From Dryococelus australis (lineage: Eukaryota; Arthropoda; Insecta; Phasmatodea; Phasmatidae), in contig CM057002.1 of the NCBI GenBank assembly GCA_029891345.1, forward strand, positions 17,048,295 through 17,112,294: a stretch of DNA of 64,000 nt. Reading direction: 5' to 3'. Below the pieces are notes generated by a model that made no database searches, was not told where the DNA came from, and saw only the letters and a list, made by a program, of their open reading frames with translations. Positions 10,300 through 22,130 of this stretch are shown here, one piece after another. A program made the translations under genes and the position numbers. Numbering within the stretch: the first letter of the stretch is position 1; each line of letters begins with the position of its first letter.

Positions 10300-11600
10300 G
10301 TGCCGCGATGTGGTGGGTAGAGGAGTAAATTTAATATGCTGATAATAGGATCCAGGGGAATCTGGGGAATTTTGAATATAGTTACCCGGGTGCCAGGCAT
10401 CACTAGCATGATGCCATACTCGGGCAGAGCATTCTCTTGTGGTCTCGGGGTCGTTCGACCGACGACCAAGGCAGTATCCTTCCTGATGTGCTGGTATTCC
10501 TTGTTGAATATAACTACTGATGATAAGTAAGTGGTCTGTGTGCTATGCTGGGGACCTATTTGGGCTAGCCACACAACAACAGTTATACTTGAAAACATTA
10601 TGACAAATTAATATATACAAAAGCAAGCACACATGATACGATAGACAAAGGTTAAACTTTGGCGGGTAGTAGGGCCTGCACCCTCAAAAGTCCATAATAA
10701 ATAATAAATGCTGTTTCTTAAATGTAAGATTTATTCAAGTTATGCTTTACAGGTGCCGCTAGGAGACAGCTCATTACACACATGCTGGGTTTAAGCCTGC
10801 CGGTAAGGCGACACTGAAAAAGGCATGTGGCCAACAATAATTAAGGTGAAATTAAAGCTTTCCCAGGCGATGCCAGCACTGGGGAAGTGGAGAAGAGGTG
10901 CCCCTAGTGGCTTAAACGAAATGGTTCTAGTAATTAAAGTCTTTTGCAGGTTAATGATAAGTTCACAAAAATTGAGTGCCACTTGGGTGCCAAATGAGTG
11001 TCATGCCATGTACGCGACCTGCTCCTCTAGACACTGAGTTCTTACTAACATAGCAGATATGACGCACTGGCCGGCGAGTCACGTGGAACTAATTTCTAGC
11101 ACAAGTAGCACTATGCTGGACTTACCAAGCTTACTGCATACTAAAAAGACACGCATAATACCTCCTACATAACACATTTAAAAGTAACACAGAACGAACA
11201 TGATGAGTGAGATGTGGATGGTTACATGTGGAATGAATAAAACAGAAAATAATAAAAGACCCATTACACTGTGGTTAATAAAAGAACGGGCGGCTTTATT
11301 CAATATCTGTACAAGTCTACGTCCTGTGTATTAATTGGCATCTGCCTTAAAGCCTTATTTGCCCATAGAAAATGAAAGTAGATCGCAAGGGTTCATATTC
11401 CTTCACGCCATGCGGCACGTGGCTTCTGTAGCCATACGCTGCACTGAATGGCACTCATAATTACACCATGCTGCACTGCCTGCATGACATCTCACACACC
11501 CATGCACACTGACTGTGCAGGTAGAGTGCGAATGAACGCTGTGCTGCCGAAGTGCTGAGCAGTGGGCAAACAGTCTTAAGGGGGAATTAATCATGCACCA
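10300..11600. other. repeat-derived DNA, unclassified
   Basis: The composition is less AT-rich than typical intergenic DNA here, and minus-strand open stretches (10206-10598, 11403-11603) have no recognised domain. The word GGGCCTGCACCCTC at 10672-10685 recurs in near-identical form at 13231-13245 and 21292-21306. The 5' LTR of the downstream gypsy element would be expected here, but I cannot find a match to its 3' LTR. Confidence 0.35.
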
Positions 11601-11602
11601 CA

Positions 11603-11866
11603 TTGATCACATTTATTACTATAAAAAGTCACTTGGTCCGGTGTTTCCATCCTCATTTGCCTGAAAGGGAGGTACTGGATGTAGTAGCAGAAACCACCAG
11701 ACCGGAGTTTCGAGCCACATTAATACCATTGTCGAATGGTACTCTCGAAGATTTAATGCACACCGCAATCATCCTAGAACGCATCTGCAAGCAATCACGT
11801 CATGAATTGAGTGCCATACGATGGCGGCACAAGCCACGAGACAGGACTGGAAGTGGAAATAATAAC
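11603..11866 (+). pseudogene. gag capsid fragment of the gypsy element
   Basis: The plus frame reads HPHLPEREVLDVVAETTRPE, then FRATLIPLSNGTLEDL and ILERICKQSRHE. This resembles the C-terminal capsid region of insect gypsy Gag proteins. The N-terminal part is not recognisable upstream. The frame runs into unrelated sequence after about 11870, where the nested insertion begins. Confidence 0.55.
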
Positions 11867-11869
11867 ATA

Positions 11870-13123
11870 GTAAACCACATCAACTGCATTATTCTCATAG
11901 ACACAACCAACATACAGTGTTTAAACAGTGACGTGAACACACTGTTCACTTGTGCTTCTCTGGCCCTTTGAACTACCTAGCCAAAATGCTGCATAGTGCA
12001 ACATAGAGGGCGAGTCGAACAGCCCCAGAGCAACATTGGTATGAGCCGCCGAGGATAACATCTTTGCTTTTCCTCGGTGACCCAAATTGCGTATTTCACA
12101 TTGGCAGTTTTTATTGATATACAGCAAGAGGTAACTCTTGCCATAAATGGACAAGTGGATAGTCACTCTGTCCCAAATGAAGCCAGAGCCATTGAGCGCA
12201 ACAGAAATTGAAGGTAGGAAGTGAGCTGCCCACACAGCAGTGAATTTGCGACCTCAAGATGTGCATTGCTACAACGAACCCCATAGCTGATACATCAAGT
12301 GTGTGCAGTGTGTGTCAAGCTAGTCTGGTTAGGGATTAGCATACCCTGTTTAGGTATTACTTTCCATACACACGGAAGTGAGGTTAATAGTGCTCTCCTT
12401 GTAGGTACACAAATTGAAGTTGTAAATAATTCCTTTTAGCACTTAGTGCATCTCAAACTGCACCTCATGAAATGCCTCATACATTGTCCCAGGATGTTAC
12501 TTATGTACAGGTATACCTGTCGATTCAAGTGCATCGCTCCAGAGAGCAGAACTGTTTGCACAAAGAAATAAAAGGTATTATGTAGAGGTTTTTAATTCAC
12601 AAACATGTAAGTGTAAGGAATGATACGATGTTTATAGAGTTTGATGTGCAATTTAACTAAGAGAAGTGTTTATGTTAACATTAGTGACGCTCAGGTCACA
12701 GTTTCTGAGCACGCCCCGGTCATCTTGAGAGCTGGCAGATGCCAAGCTCGTAGTATGTCTCCGCCACAAGAGTAAGTAATAAGCACGTTCGTCGCACTTT
12801 TTGTGCGTATCCTCAGTACAACAACTTTTAGGCGACAATCATTAAGCTTATCAATAGATGTAATATACTGGAACCCTTCTATTAATTTCTTAGTACAGAG
12901 GGGACAACTGCATTTTTCTTTTATACGTAACACAATTAAGTTCACAGCTTTGTGCCAATTTTGTAGTTTTGGGTACTGGCGGACCTGAGTATCAGGCCCG
13001 TTTAAATTAGTGAAACATGCAAAATACATTCTTGTATATGAAAGACAATAATAAAATGTGTGAAAGCCATTTTCCATTTGTTTTATTGTCTTAACTTTGG
13101 GTACAGCACCCTAGAGCCGAGTG

Positions 13124-13212
<89 letters not shown>

Positions 13213-13400
13213 GAGAGAGAGTTGTCTTTTGGGACCTGCACCCTCTTGCAGAGAAGCTTCAGTTTTCAATGAGTTAAGTGTTGTCACTATGGGACCTGAC
13301 CCACAAATGCAGAGTAAAAGCTGTGTTTTCTTAATAAGTGTGTGCCAGGGGCCAATATCTGGCAATTTACAATGGTAACACATGGTACCATTCTTAGCAT
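11870..13400 (+). mobile_element. insertion of unknown class splitting gypsy gag
   Basis: The stretch separates the two gag pieces and codes for nothing recognised. A part around 12100-12240 (AAGAGGTAACTCTTGCCATA, then AGCCAGAGCCATTGAGCGCA) is clearly related to 20320-20440 (AAGAGATAACTCTCGTGATG, then TCATGACCGTTAGATGCAAC) in the same orientation, so it is a dispersed repeat. The segment around 13080-13120 (TTTTATTGTCTTAACT) also resembles 21260-21280. Edges are approximate. Confidence 0.5.
13123..13221 (+). repeat. compound (TA)n(GA)n microsatellite
   Basis: About 46 bp of TA repeats (13123-13168) pass directly into about 53 bp of GA repeats (13169-13221) with one GGG interruption. Open frames through it are artefacts. 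Confidence 0.95.
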
Positions 13401-13417
13401 CAGTGTTAGCAAACACA

Positions 13418-13790
13418 ATGTATCATCGAAAACAGCACCTGCAAGATGGCGACTCCAGGGACACCCTGTTGGCTATCGGCGTGAACCCCAGCAAAGGAAT
13501 TAGCTCGTCTGGGTTTGGCGCCAGACACATCAACTCACCCCTGTCTTTGGTAAATCACCTTCAACGCTCTCCCTACCCCCAAAGAGTCCATCCACATCAA
13601 CAGGACACAGGGTCCAACAGTGCATCGGGGTCAAATGGTCAGAAACCACCTGACAAAAGTGCGACAAGCACTGCAGGCAGTGTAAACCGTGTGTGTAATC
13701 CAAACCAACCACCACAATGGGTGTGTCGATATTGCACAACTGAGCAATATCACTAGTATAATGAGTGCCCCAACTATCCACACTTGGATC
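13418..13790 (+). pseudogene. gag C-terminus with CCHC zinc knuckle
   Basis: The frame contains NPSKGISSSGFGARHINSPL, a polar linker and then WVCRYCTTEQYH, a stop and YNECPNYPH. This is a C-x2-C...H...C zinc knuckle of retroviral-type nucleocapsid, broken by a stop at about 13756. Its place just upstream of the protease fits. Confidence 0.65.
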
Positions 13791-13929
13791 GCGTAAGGGA
13801 AGCCACAGAGAAGAAACAAGGAAACGGATTGCAGGGGCGAATGGACCCGATGTTCCCAACACCCCGCTCAGACTGCAACAGAAACGGGATTTAATGCTTC
13901 AGCAAGCACTCACACAGCAGGTAAGTAGT

Positions 13930-14340
13930 AGCCAAGCACAGTTCATTCGCATTTTGGTTGCAATAAATGGTCAGTGTTGCCATGATTTTATAGATACCGC
14001 AGCATCGCACAACTTTGTACGCCTCAGTTTTGTGAACGAACGAGATGTAACAGCCAAAATCACATGATCAGGTTAGCTACTAACGAACACTGCAGTACAG
14101 CAATAGGGCAAGCCACAGTTTCATTTAAGATTACATGATATTGAAACTGTCACTTCTGCTACTGTAACACCGGAAATAAGGAAAGATACAATTTTAGGCA
14201 TACTGTGGCTTTCAGAACAAAATACAATAGTGAAACCAGCGGCCCATCGTATCCATTTTGGCGCAAAAGGGAGATGTACTGTATACAATCTTGACTGCTG
14301 TCCGACAGGTAGTCTACCCGAGGCACAGCTAAGGTAACTG
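13930..14340 (+). pseudogene. retropepsin-like protease and linker to RT
   Basis: VAINGQCCHDFIDTAASHNF carries the aspartic protease D-T-A active-site triad. Further on, DTILGILWLSEQNTIVKPAA matches the I-L-G-x-x-W-L flap/linker region before RT in Ty3/gypsy polyproteins. A frame change separates the two parts, so no active protease is encoded. Confidence 0.75.
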
Positions 14341-14599
14341 ATGAACATTCCTGTATTTATCCATGTGAATACTTACCATGCCAGGCACACATAATAAAAA
14401 GGCAGATTCAATAAATTTTGACAAATAGTGTAATCGAGCAATCCGATAGCCCATAAAATTCCGCAATAACACTAGCTCCAAAAAAAGATGGGATGTTGAT
14501 GTTTTGAGTGGACTTTCGACTGTTAAATCCAGTCACACGTAGAGAGCACCTGACCTACATTAGCATAAAAGACGGGTTAAGTTCATGAGGGAAAGCAAA

Positions 14600-15150
14600 A
14601 GCTTGGACATCCCTAGACTTAAAAAGTGGATACTGGCAGGTGCCTGTGAAACTAGAGGACCACAGAAGAACAGCACTTACCACACCAGATGGCTGGCCGG
14701 CGATTTCAATTCTGTGCTATGCCATTCGGATTGAAATGTGCCCTGCTACCTTCCAATCCATGATTGTAGATAATTGTGCATAACATCTTGTCGAAATCGA
14801 GATCATTAGAGACGGTGCAAGTTGCATAAGGAAGAGGGATTGGGGAAGGATTGGGAGAAATCGGCCATGGCCTTTGTTAGGGACCCATCCCAGAATTTGC
14901 CTGGAGTGATTTCAGAGAACCACGAAAAACTGAAATCAGAATGGCTGAACTGGGAATCGAACCTGGGTCCTCCCAAATGCGAGTCAAGTGAGTTACCATT
15001 GTGCCACCTCGCTTGGTAATCTATGATGGTACATGTGTTAGATGGTATTATTGGAGAGATATGTCAGCGTATCTCGACGACATCAAAATCTGGAAGAACA
15101 GCTGGGAAGAGCACATTCACCACCTATGGTCGTATTGGAAAGGTTGGCGA
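14600..15150 (+). pseudogene. Ty3/gypsy reverse transcriptase, split by a SINE
   Basis: Left of the SINE the frame reads SGYWQVPVKLEDHRRTALTT, then FQFCAMPFGLKCAPATFQS, the fingers/palm region of Ty3/gypsy RT. Right of the SINE the catalytic YLDD box is intact at 15070-15081 (AYLDDIKIW), followed by HIHHL. The family normally runs from ATFQ to YLDD over about 25-30 residues, so the SINE sits precisely between them. Frameshifts are present on both sides. Confidence 0.85.
14769..15019 (-). mobile_element. tRNA-derived SINE, family 2, inserted in gypsy RT
   Basis: Read on the minus strand from about 15017, the tRNA head has box A TGGCACAATGG and an intact box B GGTTCGATTCC. The body includes AAATTCTGGGATGGGTCCC and GGCCATGGCCGATTTC, ending near CCGTCTCTAATGATCTCG and ATGTTATGCAC. 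The flanks TCCATGATTGTA (14757-14768) and TCTATGATGGTA (15020-15031) form a 10/12 target-site duplication and rejoin the interrupted RT. The body looks like a SINE common in arthropods, orthopterans in particular as I recall it; that attribution is from memory. Confidence 0.85.
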
Positions 15151-15394
15151 TAAATGGGCTAACATGCACAGTAGAGACAAGGCATATCGACAAGGCAAGT
15201 ACTGACTTTCTAGGGCATGTGATCGATCAGGAAGAGAAAAAAAACCTAATCCAGAACAATTAAAACTAATTGACAGCTACCCACAACCATGCACAAGGAA
15301 ACAACTTAGAAAAATGTTTTGGTTGATAAATTGGTTACGTGAGCACATGGAAAATTTTTCCATCATTACTACCCCACTTACAGATTTGTTTTCA

Positions 15395-15860
15395 CTGCAG
15401 AAGAGGTTTCAATGGGCGGAGGAAGCGGAAAACACCTTTACTAGGATCAAATGAAAATTCCAGATATGTAACACATTCGCGCGTTACGATGCTAATAAAC
15501 ACCTCTTCCTTCAAACAGATGCTAGTCAGGAGGGAATCGTAGCCGTACTGTATCAGACTGACAACAGCAGGACAAAGCATGTGATAGATTTCGCTACCGC
15601 CAAGCTCGGGCAGATGGAGCGGCGCTATGACATCTTATTAGCGAGAATGTCTAGCAGCTGCAAGGGATGTAAAGTAATACTCTGCTTACCTCGAATATCA
15701 GAGGTTCATTCGGCGAACTGATAATCAATGTTTCGTATTGTTGCATAGCATGAAGGAGGCCAGAAGCAAATTGACAAGGTGGGCATTATATTTGCAAGCA
15801 TACGACTTTGTGGTCGAATATGTGCCCGGTAAGGAAAATTAGTTAGTGGATGTATTATCA
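15395..15860 (+). pseudogene. gypsy RNase H domain
   Basis: FQWAEEAENTFTRIK precedes the domain. HLFLQTDASQEGIVAVLYQ holds the first catalytic Asp, GQMERRYDILL the Glu, and RRTDNQCFVLL a further Asp. It ends with LQAYDFVVEYVPGKEN and LVDVLSRSP, the classic end of the Ty3/gypsy RNase H and connection to integrase. Stops occur at about 15451 and 15841 and frames shift between blocks. Confidence 0.8.
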
Positions 15861-16089
15861 CGTTCCCCCAACAATGATGTGATCATACAGGACGAAAGAG
15901 AATGTGAGGAAAGCACGTGATTCCATGACTGAAGTGTATGCACAGAAGATAGATGCAAATGGAAACGAAAAGCTAATCAGTGACTTGTATAGGGAAGTAG
16001 CACAGGCATAACAAAACTGCCAGTTCACGCAGGCCAAAACAAAACAAAGCACACAGCATAAAGTGGAGGGGTGGTACGTAGTTAGCGGC

Positions 16090-17220
16090 AGGTTGGAAAC
16101 GAGTTCACCATAAAAACTCGGGAGGTGGAGAGTGTTTGCACCCACATGCGCGAGGGATTAGGTACTCGCATATTCGCTCAGTGGCAGTGTGGTGGGACAC
16201 CCCAGTAGACCGTTAGAAATATGCATGAGCAATTTTTTTTGGCCATGTCTGAAAAGGAACGTAAGGAATACATGCAACAGTGTCATAACTGCAACTTGTT
16301 TAAGTCACGCAGGTCAGATGAAAAACAACAGCAAAGGCCAAGTGTTCTGCGCAGGCCTTTTGAAACAGAGTGTATATTGATCTCAGGGGACTGTATCCCA
16401 GGACAAAAGGGGGCAAATGTTTCTTGATTGTGGATATGGGTAATTTTTCAAAGTGGACAGCAACCCCATGAGCAGTGCAAGAACAAGCAACAAGGCACGA
16501 GCATTAGTAAAACAGTTTGCCCTTGGTGAGGTTTTTCAAATTATATTCTCAATGATAAAAGTATGCAGTTTCCCAGGAAAAAGTTGGAGGGAGTTGTGTA
16601 CCCGATGGTTGGGGGGGGGGGGGGGTTGGGAGTACACCATGTCACAACAGCGATTTGTCAACCCAAAGTGGACCCCATGGAGCACCGGAATCAAGAGGTT
16701 AAGGCGCAGTTACATCTCTGTTTGGGGGAGCAGAATGCAACATGGGCTGAGTATCTGCACGCTACCACCTTGTACACCCTCAGATGATGCATCAATGTGG
16801 CAACGGGCAAGTCACCAGCCGAAATCCTGTTGGGACGCAACCTATGATTGCCCGGAGAAATATAGTGCCCACATGTGAAGGATAGTAGCGAATTACTCAA
16901 CAGTGACGTACAACAACAACAATGCAGCCAGCGAAAATGAGAAGTGCGAGAATAGCATAGCAAGTACACAACAACATGGCTGCTGGTCAGTACGAGACCG
17001 CCGCTGGAACTACAAGAAGGGCAAGAAGTGTACATGGCAAAGCACTCATAATCCGCCGCACTTAAGGAGTTGTGCTGGTTTTGTGGAAAGGTGGAGTGGC
17101 TCACATCGCATCCTTCAAAAGCACGGGCTGACAATGTACACAGTCCACATTGGCAGGAGTGAGGCGAGAGTGCATTGGGACGACATCCAGCTCACCCCAG
17201 GTGCCATCGGTGATGAGGTC
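16090..17220 (+). pseudogene. gypsy integrase
   Basis: A zinc-binding C-x2-C remnant (QQCHNCNLFKSRRSD) is followed by a GDCIPGQKGA block where the first catalytic Asp of the DDE core is expected. Further on, HHVTTAICQPKVDPMEHRNQ, ATWAEYLHATTLYTLR and ATGKSPAEILLGRNL are hallmarks of the C-terminal half of gypsy integrase cores. VHWDDIQLTPGA at about 17170-17205 is the chromodomain-side C-terminal module. Frames shift several times, once near the poly-G run at 16611-16625. Confidence 0.8.
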
Positions 17221-18472
17221 GTTCCCTATGTCTCTCTGTCTCATTACGCTGATGGCTGTGTCAAGCCCGCATCAACACCCTGCGAGATGAGAGGTGTCAC
17301 GGCACCTGAGGAGGAAGGTTCAGTAACAAATCCGCGCATGCAAGATGACAAACGAGATTCACACGAGGCGACTCTAGATGACGACGACGACGCCACCGAG
17401 CTCCCTAACAGAAGCAATTGGGAGCGAAGTGCATCAGCAGCTGGAAGAGTGCACAAACATTGCCTGGTGTCAACGCGCCTAGCAGGGAGTACTTAATTAC
17501 TCATCCTGACGATGTTGATAGCGAGATGCCTGCAAGCGCACCTGTCACAGCTATGGGGCCAGCATCAGTGCACACAGTAAGCCGAGGAGCAGCATCACCT
17601 GTCACGATACCCTAAGTCGCGATGCCAACAGTAGTAGTAATAGGCGTGTACGAACAACTGCCCATGCCATACGCCGAAATGAAGCACCCAGACGCAGAGT
17701 CGATTGCATCGGGGCAGCTATCGGGTGAGTTCACCACTGGTAAACAGAGTAAGTGTTTGTGCATATAATGCAAGGAAGGAGGGAGTGCATGTGGGGAAGA
17801 AGGCAGGTGGCTGGACTCCCGCAGGGACTGTTCAGCTGGGTCACACCCAGTAACAGCAACAACGGAATAGCAGCAAACAGAGCAGAGAGGAAGGGAGCGC
17901 AAGTGACGATTGCGACAGCAATGGCATTGGGCCGGATCACTCATTTTGCCTATGCCGGTCTCACAGATGAACACAACCATCACAGTAATGACAGCTGCTT
18001 CCCTCAAGCCCATTTACCCACCTTCGAAGGCGACTGCTGCAGGGATTGGGCACTCTACTGGGCGCTGGTGTGCCCTGGTGCTGTAGTGTGATGCAACGCA
18101 ACCGAAATATGCTACTCCGCCAGTGAAGTAAACATGTTAATTTAAGTGCTGGTGAAGAGAACGCACGTGGATTGAAAGGTGCAGAGCAACCACCTGCACC
18201 CACACGCATGTGTTTGTATTAAGTTGTAAGTGTCCCCATAGGCCTAAGAGTAACATTTGTTATGTTTCTGTTATTTCCATTATTAACGTGTTTTATCACC
18301 ATGTCACCTTACCCAGTATTTTAAATGTATTAAAGGGTTATTGTGTCTTGAAAAATTGTTTATGCAGAAATTATGAAAATTTAATAAACATTTATATAAT
18401 TTGTAAGAGATTAGAGTGTAAGAAAATAGTCCAAGCAGCTTGCATTCCTGTCAACTTGGATAGCACACCATT
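17221..18472 (+). other. 3' region of the gypsy element without a recognised gene
   Basis: The frame after integrase continues with an acidic run (DDDDDATE) to about 17496 and then decays. I see no envelope-like frame between 17500 and 18470. Confidence 0.4.
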
Positions 18473-18486
18473 AAGGGGGGGGGGAG
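18473..18486 (+). promoter_or_regulatory. polypurine tract
   Basis: AAGGGGGGGGGGAG lies immediately before the putative 3' LTR. It is the expected plus-strand primer site of an LTR retrotransposon. Confidence 0.7.
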
Positions 18487-18930
18487 TTTAGTAATTCTTT
18501 GGTGCCTCAAGGAGTTGGATGTGCGGACCGATAGGGTCGCGTTTCGCGTGCTTGGGCAGCACAGCAAAACTGGAGCTAATCATTTCTCATCCATAGACTT
18601 TCAGCTTACCGAACATTGAGTATTTTTGCCGCCCAAGACTTCTCCACTCCGTCCTTCCCCTGGAAGGCTTTTTTTCAATGTAATTATTTGTGGCCACGTG
18701 CCTTTTGTAATCTGTATTACCTTGCTGGTAGGTTCAGCATGGCCCAACGTTTAAGTTGTTTCCTAGGGGAACGTATCAAATAAACCCCTTTTGAATTAAC
18801 GTGTGGAGTACGCGGATTCAATCGGGTTCCTACGGGCTATAGGGATGCGGGCCCCCACCTTTCTCGCCTTTTCATTGAACTGTACTGTGCAATTGTTTTC
18901 CATATATTTCAGTGTTTTAATTTCGTATAA
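18487..18930 (+). mobile_element. 3' LTR of the gypsy element (right edge approximate)
   Basis: Starts right after the polypurine tract with AATTCTTTGGTGCCTCAAGG nearby. It contains AATAAA at about 18779 and a GC-rich stretch before returning to AT-rich DNA. The 5' partner was not found, so the right end is set by composition only. Confidence 0.5.
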
Positions 18931-21310
18931 CTAATTTTGTGTGTGTGAGCCACCCAGAGATTTCACTGCGTATAACATAGAGTACAGATGACGTATTCTC
19001 TTTTATTACGACAGTTGCAGCACTGGGAGGACAACGTCCATTGCCCGTCGGCACGCAACCTGGAGAAGAGGAGTTTGCTCTACTACAGCTAGTTGGTATT
19101 GCCTTTCCAATACTTGATACCCACAATCCATCAGCAGAAGGTTTGGTGAGAAAACTATAGAACATTAACTTTCCTGCTCCCAACCTTAAAACTACACCAT
19201 TTTGCTCCACTACCTTGCAGTCAACAGCAGTGTATACAGTGTAAGCTGGCCCGCAGATGTTGCTCGTAGCGGCAATCGGCCTACAAATGGTCTCGATGGG
19301 ATGGGAAGTAAAGGAAGGAGGGGGTGTTTAATATGTGCCACATCCCTCTCCATAAGACAGTTTCTACGTCCAAGCACTCATCACCACCGCAGGTGGATTT
19401 TGCACTCTACACACATGCATCAGAACAATTAGAGGTTGTATTTTGTGTGCAAAGTATAAGTGTGTTTCCGGGCTCGTGACTGACATCAATTGCACATTAA
19501 AAAATATAGGTTCTTAAGAATTGTATGCCACCTGATGCGCAGGAGAACTTGGAGCACAGCAACACGCAACCAAACCTTTCTTCGATCTGACACGCATATT
19601 GAACATCCATCCTGGTTCAGGAGTGGTCGAGAGCGGACTTGCACACCAAGGAGAGACTACTTCCTACACTCTTATGACTACTCGCTATGCTTACCTTCAT
19701 ATTTATACATGTTACATTGTACACAAATTACACATGAACAATTATAGATGATACACTTCTAAAACACCGGCTGCAATGAAATGAGCTCAGCGTGGATGAA
19801 TAATGAAAATAAACAACTCAACAAGAAACATACAAAATGTACAGGACACAAAAAAGTGTCAGCTGGTATTGCATGTGTAATAAAGATGTTCATTTCCTGT
19901 CACTTTTGGTTGTGTGTGGTTGTGCTCCAAGTTATCCTGCACACCAGGTGGCATACAATTTTTAGGAACTTATATTTTTAATGTGCAAGTGACGTCAGTC
20001 ACGAGCCTCAAGCCCGTTTGCCACAAACTCCATACACCAAGTCCACCGCCCACTTGATTCCAGCGCTTCGATCACCGAGTGTTGTGTGTCTGCGTGTGAG
20101 ATGTAGGGTTATGTTTTGTATCTGAAGGGTTAGGAAGCACATGACATGTTCCTGACATCCGCATATCCCTTGTGCCCATTTGTTACATCGCAAACGCATT
20201 AACCACACAGCAACACTCGACCAATCAACATTAGGTCGTGGTCTCGATCAGTGCAGGTCGACAAGAATTGCGTTAACACTTTTCTTGCCACCCTGTAACT
20301 CATGGCCATGGGTCTTAACATTTAACATTCATTACAAGAGATAACTCTCGTGATGAATGGGCACGTGGCCTAAATGAATGTGTCCCATGAAGTCATGACC
20401 GTTAGATGCAACAGCCATTGGAGGGAACACTGGAATAAGCAGCGCCCCTTATATCCTTTGATTTATTATGTGCGAGAGGTCGACGGACCCTGTGACCTAA
20501 TCCAGAGGGCGACGTGTTTCAAAGTAGTGTCAAAAGACGGGGAATCACATTCCTGCAGGAAGTGTATAGTAGCGAGCGGCTCCCTAGCCGCATTAATTGA
20601 TAGGAGAATTTTAGGCATTTTTTTAGCTGTGATTGCATCACAATTAACTAGGGAATCCGCCCGCTCCAGCATACAAAGTCGATAACATAAAATAGAGGAC
20701 AGCTCCGCCCCTAGTGACAAAATCTGTGTGTTGCACATCCATACACATGTAATTATCACCATTACGACACACAACACTATTAATATCATCTTTCAAGTGC
20801 AGTGACATACTTGTGACGGCACATTCCTAATCATGTCTGGAGCTCCAATGTTCACGGGTATGTCAGCTATGTGTTTTAGCTTAGTAATAATAATTATGCA
20901 CTGGTCAGTTTCATTTATTATGTTAATTATTAAGATCCATTATTTTGATGTTTTAATTTTTGGCGTTGGATTCGCCGGACGGACGGCGAAGCCGACACCT
21001 AGTCGTTAGATAGACTTCAGCACTCTAGACAACCGGCAGAACAGACGGTAAGCTCTGTTACCCCCCCCCCCCACCAATAATTCAATCTAGGCTGTATTTT
21101 CTTTCATCGTTTTTACATAACTCTAACTTAAGGCCTACGCCTTACTTTCCACAGTAGTGACCAACGGCAGGTCTGCTTAACCAAGGGTACACATTTTCAT
21201 GTGCAGCAATATTTCTTTTTACCTTTGTGGTAATAAAACATTCATATAATAATTAGACATGTTTTATTGTATTAACTCTCCTGAATTCATCGGGTCCTGC
21301 ACCCTCACAC
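18931..21310. other. unclassified repeat-derived region
   Basis: Contains the relative of the gag-splitting insert (about 20310-20450). A hairpin lies at 20971-20990 (TTCGCCG and CGGCGAA arms), followed by a C-run at 21061-21072. The word GGGTCCTGCACCCTC lies at 21292-21306. Open frames 20374-20685 (+) and its antisense have no recognisable domain. Probably remnants of one or two LTR-type elements. Confidence 0.35.
20310..20450 (+). repeat. second copy of the dispersed repeat seen at 12100-12240
   Basis: Blocks AAGAGATAACTCTCGTGATG, GTGTCCCATGAAGTCATGAC and GATGCAACAGCCATTGGAGG align in order and spacing with 12125-12215. Same orientation, substantial divergence. Confidence 0.55.
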
Positions 21311-22130
21311 AAGCATCAAATTTAAGATGTCTTTCAGCGTATGTCTTCTATTTACGAACCTGCCTACCTCAACCAGAGTAAATCCAGTGATAATATAGGC
21401 GTGCAAATTGGCTGATAGCTTCACCCCAAAGAAATATTTTAGATTCAACACAGTTTAGCTGACAATTAAATTAGTTCTCCTAAATATTAACCGTGTATCC
21501 AGAGTCGCAGTAGGCCATCGGCTGTGCGACCCCATTCAACATTGTTCACTCTACCGAACATGGCGCCGGGTAAATCACCAATACCTATTCCCGACCTGCT
21601 CCCATGCAGGACACAGTCACCTTCCAGCGACTCTGGAGGTGCAACACTTTAGTTTAGTTAGCTTTTGAAAATGCCAGTAAGTGTTGTGTTCTATGCTTTA
21701 GTTTGCACTGTTCATTACGTGATTTCCATATATTGCATGGTGTGCACTATTGTAGTCAAAAGGCAAAATTGTTATTTTTGTTTCCTATTCTCAAATAATA
21801 CTTGATATGCTATTGAAAGGTTATGTTCTGTGAACAATGGCTCGTGTACACGTGAGTTTGTTTATTTATTAGTTTGTTCCTTTCCTCGCACGTAAGTACA
21901 AGGCAGTTACTCTACTTTGCACTGGGCTGCACTTTCCCTATCCTGCACTCGCGTGCACCACTCCTGCATTCACACGACACTGAAACTACTCGCTGGCGAT
22001 CAATAAACGAGTGCACATGCGTGCTGTGCTGGGGAGATGATGAGGAGCGACCCATTTCAGTAGTGACACTATAAAATGCCAATGGTGTACACCACATGGC
22101 AATTCCTGACATACACGCTTATTCGTAAAT
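21311..22130. other. intergenic stretch, nothing recognised
   Basis: No supported feature; the open stretch at 21874-22074 has no recognised domain. Confidence 0.3.

Larger units (their letters stand above)
11603..18930 (+). mobile_element. decayed Ty3/gypsy LTR retrotransposon, interrupted by nested insertions
   Basis: The domains occur in canonical Ty3/gypsy order: gag capsid fragment (11603-11866), gag C-terminus with zinc knuckle (13418-13790), protease (13930-14340), RT (about 14600-15150), RNase H (about 15395-15860), integrase (16090-17220), a polypurine tract (18473-18486) and a 3' LTR. RNase H before integrase is the Ty3/gypsy arrangement. The frames carry stops and shifts throughout, so the element is dead. 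About 1.5 kb of unrelated DNA lies within gag (about 11870-13400) and a SINE lies in RT. The 5' LTR and the start of gag were not found. Confidence 0.85.

Noticed and set aside
13111-13416. Open frames encoding IYIYIY and ERERER or SLSLSL runs
   Set aside because: They are translations of the (TA)n(GA)n microsatellite.
14945-15017. A tRNA gene on the minus strand
   Set aside because: Boxes A and B are present, but they belong to a SINE head followed by a SINE body and flanked by a target duplication.
16902-17496. 197-residue plus frame as an independent gene
   Set aside because: It is the continuation of the gypsy integrase C-terminus (VHWDDIQL) after frameshifts, not a separate gene.
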